Of a DNA stretch of 64,000 nt, positions 31,713 through 39,900 are shown piece by piece. Origin of the DNA: Agapetus fuscipes (Eukaryota > Arthropoda > Insecta > Trichoptera > Glossosomatidae); NCBI GenBank assembly GCA_951799405.1, contig OX637345.1, positions 5,704,001-5,768,000 on the forward strand. The letters run 5' to 3'. The stretch's first letter is position 1. Each line of letters opens with the position of its first letter. The position numbers were made by a program, and so were the translations under genes. The notes beneath the pieces are model-generated. The model had not been told where the DNA came from and did no database searches. It saw only the letters and a list, made by a program, of their open reading frames with translations.

Positions 31713-34700
31713 ATGGAGGGAACACGGAGGAGTCTAAGTCCTTTTTGCCATAGGACTGGAGATTGGGATGTCTTCAGACTTCGGCTCGACCAAGTCCTCA
31801 TTTTGTATGATGAGAAGTTTTTAACTGAAGAACGCAGAAGGGCTGTTCTATTATCGTCTCTCACCAGGGAGACTTTTCAGACGGTGTCTGATCTATGTTT
31901 TCCGAAAAAGATTTCGGAGGCAAAATTCGAGGAGTTGATTGATATTATTGGGGGTCATTGTGGGGTAAAAAAAAATATATTTGAGTATAGGGAGTCATTT
32001 TATTCATGTAAACAGCTCGAAACCGAGTCAATTAAGGATTATATAGCTAGATTGAAAAAAATTGCGGTAGACTGTAAATTTGAGGATAGATTGGAGGCAA
32101 ATTTGAAGGATATATTTTTAATAGGTATCAGACAGAACAAAATAAAGCAGAGAATATTTTTAAAAGCAACGGAAATGAAATTATCTGAATGTGTAGAATT
32201 AGCGAGAACAATGGAACATTTGTGTGGTCAAAACAATTCAGAAAGTATAAATTTAATGAGTTCGTGTAATTCGAGGGATTCCACAGAAACTCGGAAGTCA
32301 AGGGATAGACAGCGAAATTCTGAAATCAAGCGAAATAATTCAAATGATAGTAAGAAATCTATTTTTAGACATGCAAGTATTTCAAGTGATAGGAATAATA
32401 ATTATAAATGCTTTAACTGTGGTAAATTCGGTCATAAACAAAATGCATGCAAGTTTTTAAATAAAAATAATAATAATATTAAATGCTTTAAATGTAACAA
32501 ATCTGGTCATTATGCAAATAAATGCAAGTTTCGAAGAATAAATACAATAATGGCCATTAATGAGATGGATGGTCCCATTTTTTTAAACGTAAAGGTAAAT
32601 GATACAGATCTAAAAATGATTTTAGATACGGGTTCTGGGGTGACTATTATTCCTTGGCACATATTTAATGAACATTTTTCAAATATTAAGTTAGAACATT
32701 GTGATTTGAAATTATCAAGCTATGATGGTACTCAACTACAAGTAAAAGGTCGTAAGTACATGAGAGTAGAATATCAAGGAAGTAAAGAGTACATAGAAAT
32801 AATTGTTGTATATAAAGGGTCGTCTTCTTTATTAGGTCGGAATTTTTTGAATACTTTTAAAATAAATTCATTCAATGTTAGCGATAATATTTATTCAGTA
32901 GGAAATAATAATACGAATTATAATGCAGATTTTTTTTCTAGTATGAGAAAAAAATATCCAGCTGTTTTTGAGAGTAAAGCAGGTACTTTTAAAAATTTTG
33001 AAGCGGAGATAGAAGTTATAAAAGACTTTAAGGCAAAATTTGTTAACCCGAGGCCAATTCCTTTTAATTTGAGAATAAGGGTAGAAAAAGAAATAGATCG
33101 CATGTTACAAGAAGGTATTATTGAGAAAGTAGAGACTAGTGAAATGGCAAGTCCAATAGTGATTGTGAAAAAAAAAAATGATGAAATCAGAATATGTGCC
33201 GATTTTAAAAATACTTTGAATCCAATGTTAAAAAAAATAAAGTACCCGTTACCTAGAGTAGAAGATTTAATAAATAGAGTAAATGGAGCAAAATTTTATG
33301 CAAAATTAGATTTGAGAAATGCTTTTTCTCAAATTAGGTTGTCGGAGGAGTCGAGAAATCTTTGTGTGATTTCGTCACCATTTGGGTTATTTAGGTACAA
33401 GGTACTTCCTTTTGGTCTCACGACGTCACCAGCGATATTTAGCAGAGCTTTATATTCGGCAATTCAAGGGTTGGATGCGATAGCATTTATGGATGATTTG
33501 TTAATTTATGGGAATACATTGCAAGAATTGGAGAAGGCAACGGAAGAGGTAATTAAGCGTTTAGAACGTAGTGGATTTAGTGTTAATTTACAAAAATGTG
33601 AATTTGGGTTGACAGAAGTTGAATATTTGGGATTTCAAATATCGAGGGATGGTGTGAAACCACTTCAACATAAAGTTGAAGCTATAAAAAACTTGAAAAC
33701 TCCAAGTGACATATCGGAGGTACGCTCTTTTTTAGGTGCAATAAATTATTATAGAATTTTTATAAGAGATTTAGCTAGCGTTTTGCAGCCGTTGTACAAA
33801 CTATTAGAAAAAGGAGCAAAATTTAGCTGGACAAAAGAATGTCAATTAGCTTTCGATAAAGTAAAAGCTATTTTAGTCTCCGATAGGATTCTGGTACATT
33901 ATAATCCAGAGTTACCGGTGAAGGTAATTACTGACGCAAGTGACCAAGGTCTATCGGCGATAATTTGTCATCAATACGAGAACGGATTAGAAAGACCAAT
34001 TGCGTATGCGAGTAGAACTTTGTCGAATACAGAGAAAAAATATTCTATTTTAGATAAAGAGGCATGTGCTATTATATTCGCATTAAAAAAGTTTTTTCAA
34101 TATATTTATGGGAGGCAGTTTATTCTAGTTTGCGACAACAAGCCATTGGTTCACATTTTGGGTGAACATAAAAACATACCTATACTGGCAGCTAATAGAT
34201 TACAAAGATATGCATTAATTTTGCAAGGATTTGATTATACTATTGAATATGTTCCGTCAAAGGATAATAAAGCAGATTTTTTGTCGAGGTTACCAATGAG
34301 TAGTACGGATAATGAGGGGGAAGATAATATTGAGATCATAAATGAGATAAACATTGAGGACGTTGAAGGAGAATTTTTAAACTGTATTGCAGTAGAAACA
34401 AATTTAAATGTAGAATGCATCAAGGAAGCATCTCGTAATGACAAGGTCATTTGTGAGATAAAGGAGTATTTGAAAACAGGGTGGCCAAATAAATCCAAAA
34501 TGACAAATGGATTGGTAAAATGGTGGTTTTTAAGAGAAAAGTTAAGCGAATCAAATGATTGTTTATTTTATGAAAACAGATTGGTAATACCATTGGCATT
34601 AAGGAAAGATATTTTGAAGTTTATTCACAAATCTCACATGGGAATTGTAAAAACGAAAACTTTGGCTAGAAATTATTTTTTTTGGTTAGGGATGAATACA

Positions 34701-35699
34701 GAAATTGAGAAAACAGTGAGAGAATGTACACAATGTGCAAGAAATATGGGATCTCCAGATAAAGTCGAGTTGAAAAGTTGGCCGGTAGAACAACATATCT
34801 GGAAAAGGATACATTTAGATTTTTTCGGGCCGCTAGCAGGAAAATATTTTTTAGTCGTAGTAGACGCAGCATCAAATTGGATAGATGCTGTAAAAGTTGA
34901 TAAAATTGATGCAAGGCATACAATTAGAGAGTTGAAGAGAATATTTTCAGTGTTAGGTATTCCAAGTTGCATTGTAACGGATAATGGTACGGCATTTACA
35001 TCAGTAGATTTTCAAAGGTTTTGCAAAAATTTAAATATTAAGCATTTAACTTCAGCAGTAAATCACCCAGCGTCAAACGGTTTGGCGGAGAATACGGTAA
35101 AAACAACAAAAAGTTTTTTAAAAAAAATTATGAAAAATGGTATGTTTCCTAACGATTATGAAGATAAGCTTTTGGAATTTTTAGTAGATCATAGAAATGC
35201 ACCATCATTAGCAACAGGGATGGAGCCGAGCGTGCTTATGATAGGTAGAAAAATAAGATCCATTTTTGATACAGTAGTGCCAGGGGAGAAATCATTTAAA
35301 AAGACGGGGAGAAAGGTATGTGTTTTTAAAAAGAGAAATCAGGAAAATCAACAAAGGAATTACAGGGGAAGAAAGATTAAAGGACTATTCAGAATTGGAC
35401 AAAAGGTAATGACTAAGGATTTCAGAAATGTAGGGAAGTGGGTTCCATGCATTATATTTAAAATATTGGGAAACAGGATTTACTTGGTAAAGGCTGGAAA
35501 TCAGATTTGGAAGAGACATCATGATCAGATTTCCGGAAGAAAGGTGTCTTGGGAGGATGAGTCTGACAATGACCTGGGGTTGGGTCAGCTGTTGGATGAG
35601 GCAGGACAGATCTCTAATGACTCGGGTGTTTCCAGGTTCCAACCATGGTCGGAGCGCCTGCGTCCGAGGGGGGAGAACCGCCTGCGGTACCCAAGATGA
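31713..35699 (+). CDS. Mag-like Gag-Pol polyprotein
   Basis: The open frame extends from 31683, but the first ATG is at 31713, after a T-rich stretch. Using frame numbering from 31683: Gag (about 20-185); zinc knuckles CFNCGKFGHKQNAC and CFKCNKSGHYANKC (243-256, 268-281); protease LDTGSG (314-319); RT with FMDD at 602-605 in the active site; RNase H with TDAS (750-753); integrase with HKSH and CTQC (982-985, 1015-1018); catalytic D1046, D1100 and E1136 (35 residues between the last two); then a basic tail. Gag and Pol are fused in a single frame with no frameshift. AT-rich codon use matches the host DNA. No internal stops, so it may be functional. Confidence 0.93.
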   Translation: MEGTRRSLSPFCHRTGDWDVFRLRLDQVLILYDEKFLTEERRRAVLLSSLTRETFQTVSDLCFPKKISEAKFEELIDIIGGHCGVKKNIFEYRESFYSCKQLETESIKDYIARLKKIAVDCKFEDRLEANLKDIFLIGIRQNKIKQRIFLKATEMKLSECVELARTMEHLCGQNNSESINLMSSCNSRDSTETRKSRDRQRNSEIKRNNSNDSKKSIFRHASISSDRNNNYKCFNCGKFGHKQNACKFLNKNNNNIKCFKCNKSGHYANKCKFRRINTIMAINEMDGPIFLNVKVNDTDLKMILDTGSGVTIIPWHIFNEHFSNIKLEHCDLKLSSYDGTQLQVKGRKYMRVEYQGSKEYIEIIVVYKGSSSLLGRNFLNTFKINSFNVSDNIYSVGNNNTNYNADFFSSMRKKYPAVFESKAGTFKNFEAEIEVIKDFKAKFVNPRPIPFNLRIRVEKEIDRMLQEGIIEKVETSEMASPIVIVKKKNDEIRICADFKNTLNPMLKKIKYPLPRVEDLINRVNGAKFYAKLDLRNAFSQIRLSEESRNLCVISSPFGLFRYKVLPFGLTTSPAIFSRALYSAIQGLDAIAFMDDLLIYGNTLQELEKATEEVIKRLERSGFSVNLQKCEFGLTEVEYLGFQISRDGVKPLQHKVEAIKNLKTPSDISEVRSFLGAINYYRIFIRDLASVLQPLYKLLEKGAKFSWTKECQLAFDKVKAILVSDRILVHYNPELPVKVITDASDQGLSAIICHQYENGLERPIAYASRTLSNTEKKYSILDKEACAIIFALKKFFQYIYGRQFILVCDNKPLVHILGEHKNIPILAANRLQRYALILQGFDYTIEYVPSKDNKADFLSRLPMSSTDNEGEDNIEIINEINIEDVEGEFLNCIAVETNLNVECIKEASRNDKVICEIKEYLKTGWPNKSKMTNGLVKWWFLREKLSESNDCLFYENRLVIPLALRKDILKFIHKSHMGIVKTKTLARNYFFWLGMNTEIEKTVRECTQCARNMGSPDKVELKSWPVEQHIWKRIHLDFFGPLAGKYFLVVVDAASNWIDAVKVDKIDARHTIRELKRIFSVLGIPSCIVTDNGTAFTSVDFQRFCKNLNIKHLTSAVNHPASNGLAENTVKTTKSFLKKIMKNGMFPNDYEDKLLEFLVDHRNAPSLATGMEPSVLMIGRKIRSIFDTVVPGEKSFKKTGRKVCVFKKRNQENQQRNYRGRKIKGLFRIGQKVMTKDFRNVGKWVPCIIFKILGNRIYLVKAGNQIWKRHHDQISGRKVSWEDESDNDLGLGQLLDEAGQISNDSGVSRFQPWSERLRPRGENRLRYPR

Positions 35700-35801
35700 A
35701 AGAAGATGAAATTGTATAAGATATAATTTTTATTGATATAATATGTTATAATGATAAGTATGATAAGTATGATATAATGTAATGTAGATTCGTCATTTAG
35801 T

Positions 35802-35809
35802 GAGGGAGG
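35802..35809 (+). promoter_or_regulatory. Mag-like polypurine tract
   Basis: GAGGGAGG directly precedes the 3' LTR (TGTAATG). This is the usual plus-strand primer. Confidence 0.8.
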
Positions 35810-36042
35810 TGTAATGTATAATTATGATATGATTATTTAGAGTAGGTAATATCATATATAAGGTAATGTATTATTGTAATATAAGATTATTAGAGATTAT
35901 TATTGCTTCACTGGTCAGTCTGGTTTTGTCTCTCGCCTTGTAAACACTGAAATGGAATAATACATCACATTGAAACCAAGACTCATCTGTTCGTCTGATT
36001 GATATCCCCCATCCACAATAAACATCCCCAAAATACATCACA
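35810..36042 (+). repeat. Mag-like 3' LTR
   Basis: 233 bp, same length as and no visible difference from the 5' copy. AATAAA at 36017-36022. Confidence 0.9.
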
Positions 36043-36426
36043 CATGTCAAAATATTTGACACATTCCTTTTAGGTCGTGGAATGGGAACACGCGACCGGG
36101 AAGTTAAAAACGCTCTCTGTTAGACGAAGTTTTGAAGCGTTTCTGTGTTTTCATTAAAATCATATTATGAATATATTTAAAGATGATTTCGTTTGTTATG
36201 TTGAAATCTGTAGGTGGACGTAGGTATGGTATCAATAATTTTTTATTTTTATTTTAATAATAATATCAAATGCACGCCCACAGAAAGATACGTATTACTT
36301 CACGGGTACAAAAATTCTGCATGCGTACTAAGAAATTGAAATCCAAATTTAATAGAATATAAGTCTTTCAACTCTTACCAACTTTCCCTGAAACAGGATA
36401 ATCCACAATCTAAGTTGCAAAGATAT

Positions 36427-36898
36427 TGTTACGAAATTAGGGTTCAATTGTCTTCAAATTAAAAATACACAGGTCTTCTTCAATAGTTATTTATTTTACA
36501 CAGTTACAAAATTTATTTTCACACTACTTTCTCGATTATTCCACTTGGTTTTGGTTCACTGATCAGATGACTTCGATGTGTTTGTAAGTCTCTATGATAC
36601 TGACTCGCTCTGCAGGCCATTTGCACCTTTATACTCTTCAGAGCAGTATGATCCAGAACTAAAGTCGCCAGACGGTTCCAGAGTAATTATTACTTCTCGA
36701 TGTTTCACGTACTACCTAGACACAACCAAAATCCTACCTACCAATGCAATACAGTATTCCTATAATTATAACAAATACCTACTTAGCCTAGAGAATTCTA
36801 CACTTATACATAATTATCGATCTTACCTACCAATACTTTTGAGGATTCTTATAACTATAACTATCCATACTTATTTCAATATTTATATTTACATAACA
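36427..36898 (-). repeat. Ty3/gypsy 3' LTR
   Basis: On the + strand it starts TGTTACGAAATTAGGG and ends TTTACATAACA, with 5-bp inverted ends TGTTA/TAACA. A 111-residue frame reads through the LTR but is simply LTR sequence. Confidence 0.92.
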
Positions 36899-36912
36899 CT
36901 ACCCCCCACCTA
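36899..36912 (-). promoter_or_regulatory. Polypurine tract overlapping the pol stop codon
   Basis: The element strand reads AGGTGGGGGGTAG and then the LTR begins. The same bases encode the last Gly-Gly-Gly and the TAG stop of Pol. Confidence 0.75.
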
Positions 36913-39900
36913 GACTGTTTCGTCCCGGAACAGTCTTGACTCTGTGTAGGTAGGGGCATGCTGATCCACGTCGACACCCTGTGGTCAGGAAGAAGTGGCA
37001 GTCCACGGATTTCTCCCCACTGGCTCTCGGCTGCGCTTGCTCGCAGCACACCATGACGCTGATGCCGACTCCCGAGAACACTGCTTCAATCATACTCCGG
37101 ATTATCCGCCAGTCTCGATTAGCGCGGCCGCCACCCATCTTCGGTATTGCCAGACGCGCCTGCTGATCCTCCAACATGTAGTCACGCAGCTCAACAAGGC
37201 CGTCCCACAATGCCTTGTAGTCATCTTCCAGGTTGCTGGAATCCGGGACAACCAGGCAGTATGCTTGTTGACGCCCCTTCGGTAGTCTCAGAGCTCTTCC
37301 TTGCGGGCTGCTCGAGGGTTGCGGTTCTCCGAATTTGTATCGGAAGACCCGTGCAATTCCTCTAGACATATCTAGATCTTCCGGTACACTGCATGCCAGT
37401 GTGTGGTCCCTAGTGACCTCAAATAAGTCCTTGTGGACTTCTGTGGTCACTCCATGGCGAAACTTCTGCCCTGCCTTCGCGTTCTCCCAAAACGTCTCAA
37501 AGGCTGGTGATCTTTCGGATGCGACGCACTGTCGTACTTTTTGGGCTGGTTGGTCATCATTATTGCCTAGGTATGGTGAGAGGCGATTGTAGTGCACGAC
37601 CCTTGGTTTTCCGTTTGGTCTCTTTTTTATGCGGTAGACCACATCGTTGACGCGCTCCAAGATCTCGTACGGCCCGTCCCAGGAACGCTGAAGTTTCGGA
37701 CAGTATCCTTGGCGCCTCTTGGGGTCAAAAAGCCACACCCAGTCACCAGCTTTGTACCCCATGCTGTCAGCTCTGGTGTCATAGCGCTCCTTCATTTGAT
37801 CGCTGGCTTCCCCGATGTTCATGCGGACCTGATCATGGATGTCATCCAGCCTCCTGCGAAGGTCTGTCACATAGTCTTCTCCGGCTAGGTCTTCACCTGG
37901 TTTGCAGCCAAATTTGAGATCACAAGGAAGTCGCATTTCTCGCCCAAACAGTATGCTGCTGGGAGTCTTCTTCGTCGTTTCCTGAACAGCCGACCGGTAA
38001 GCCAATAAGATTAAAGGCAGATGTCGGTCCCAGTCCCGCTGATGGCTGGACACTACTTTGGCTAAGTACCTCCCCACGGTACGGTTCATCCTTTCCACCA
38101 TTCCATCAGACTGTGGATGTAGCGCAGTGGTCCTGGTCTTGTAGATTCCTAGCCGCTCACACATTTGCTGGAAGATAGCAGCTTCAAAGTTCCTTCCCTG
38201 ATCAGAATGTAATTCCAGGGGTACGCCAAACCTGCTGATAAATTCGGTAACTAGAACTTCAGTCACGGTTACGGCCTCTTGGTTAGGGATTGAGTAAGCT
38301 TCCACCCACTTGCTGAAGTAATCCATCACCACCATGATGTACTTGTTACCCTTCTCAGTTGTAGGAAATGGGCCAGCTATGTCGATGGCAATTCTTTCAA
38401 AGGGGCTGCCAACATTGTACTGACGCATTGGTGCTCGCCTTTTCCTTTGCGGTCCATTGGCCGTTGCACAGGTTACACATTTTCGACACCAATCTTTGAC
38501 GTCTTCGCTGCAGTTGATCCAGTAAAATCGCTCTTTCACTTTCTCCAGCGTCTTCTTAACGCCTAGATGTCCTCCAGAAGTTCCTCCATGCAGCAGTCCA
38601 AGGATTTCCGGTACTCGGCTCCTCGGAACGAGGGTTTGCTTTCTTCTAAGTGTGCCGTCTTCCTTCTCGATCTTTCGTTTCAGAAACCCTCCTTCTATCA
38701 CTATGGATCCCCATTGAGCCCAATAAGCCTTGACAGTTGGTGATAAGGGGGCGAGTTTTTCCCAGGTTGGCCTTTCTCCTTCTCGCGCCCATTCCATCAC
38801 ATACTTCAAGTCCGGATCATTCAGTTGGTCTTGCGCCAATTTTTCATCTTGCCAGTCCTCATCTTCGGTGGTCGTCCTTTGGACAATTGCTACCTTGTCC
38901 TCCATCTTGCTGCAATGTTTGCAGTCACTGGCGCATGGTCGTCTGGATAATGCATCCGCATTTCGATGAAGCGTGCCAGGTCTATGTTCGGAGTCATAAT
39001 CATACTCCTGGAGCCTTTCAATCCATCTAGCCACTTGCCCTTCTGGGTTTTTGAATTTCAGAAGCCAAACCAGTGCAGCATGATCAGTCCGTAGTGTGAA
39101 TTTTCTCCCGTACAAGTATTTGCGGAAGTGTTCCACTGATTTTATCACGGCAAGAAGCTCTCGTCTGGTCACGCAATAATTTCGTTCTGGCTTGGAAAGC
39201 ACTTTACTGAAGTAACCCAGAACAGTCTCATGCCCATCCTGTATTTGGGAAAGGACGCCTCCTATCCCCACATTACTAGCGTCGGTATCCAGGATGAACT
39301 TTCCATCTTTTCGTGGGTAGCTCAAGATGGGGGCACTTGTTAATCTTCCCTTAAGCTCTTCAAATGCTTGTGCGCAGGAATCACTCCAATGGAAGCGAGT
39401 GTTTTCTTCCGTAAGCTTGGTGAGCGGTTTTGCAATGTCCGCAAATCTTGGCACAAACCTCCTGTAATAAGTGCACAGCCCCAGGAAACTCCTAGTTTCA
39501 TGTTTGTCCTTCAGCACGGGCCAGTCTCTTACTGCCTTGATTTTGGCAGGGTCAACTTCAACTCCACGTTGAGAAACTATGTGTCCCAGGTAATTTACTT
39601 GTTTCTTGAACAGGTTACACTTTTTCGGGTTGAGCTTCAGTCCAGCGTCTTGTAGTCGCCCGAAAACTTGCTCCAGATTTCTCAACTGATGGTTGAAGTC
39701 CTTTCCCAGGATGATTATGTCATCCAAGTATACCAGGCAGGTTTCCCATGACAGTCCTCGCAGCACATTCTCCATCAGCCTTTCAAACGTGGCGGGGGCA
39801 TTGCATAAGCCAAATGGCATCACGGTGAACTGCCAAAGTCCAGATCCAGTCGAGAATGCAGTTTTCTCCTTATCTTTGGCATCCAATTCAACTTGCCAGT

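Larger units (their letters stand above)
31011..36042 (+). mobile_element. Mag-like Ty3/gypsy LTR retrotransposon, intact
   Basis: It has 233-bp LTRs (31011-31243, 35810-36042) that appear identical, a primer binding site, a leader of about 470 bp, a single gag-pol frame and a polypurine tract. It is inserted in the BEL 5' LTR. No target duplication is present and two host bases are missing at the site. The single fused frame, two zinc knuckles and a tRNA-Ser-type primer site fit the Mag clade. It appears structurally intact. Confidence 0.9.
24371..36061 (-). mobile_element. BEL/Pao LTR retrotransposon (RT-less), containing a nested Mag-like element
   Basis: Two LTRs that look identical by eye flank a leader with tandem repeats, one 1480-residue polyprotein gene and an AT-rich 3' region. 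The 5-bp target duplication CATTC lies at 24366-24370 and 36062-36066. The target was the right arm of the MULE-like MITE. The element without the nested insertion is about 6.7 kb. Apparently identical LTRs mean a recent insertion, yet the reverse-transcriptase core is absent, so it must have been copied by an enzyme supplied in trans or lost its RT after insertion. Confidence 0.9.
30675..36061 (-). repeat. BEL 5' LTR, split by the Mag-like element
   Basis: The pieces are 30675-31010 (336 bp) and 36043-36061 (19 bp), together 355 bp against 357 bp in the other LTR. The two missing bases (TC) lie exactly at the Mag insertion point. No other difference is seen by eye. Confidence 0.88.
23941..36093. 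mobile_element. MULE-like MITE, split by the BEL insertion
   Basis: The left piece is 23941-24370 and the right piece is 36067-36093 (the BEL element and its target duplication lie between). The terminal inverted repeat starts GCGTGTTCCCATTCC and runs at least 41 bp, and about 57 bp with a few mismatches (left 23941-23996; right end restored across the BEL site). Flanks 23932-23940 and 36094-36102 are an exact 9-bp duplication, GACCGGGAA. Nine-bp duplications are typical of Mutator-like elements. The element alone is about 460 bp and non-coding. Confidence 0.8.

Noticed and set aside
36578..36913. A 111-residue frame in the LTR, repeated at 43283-43618
   Set aside because: It is present twice only because the LTRs are identical. 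It has no domain and lies antisense to the element.
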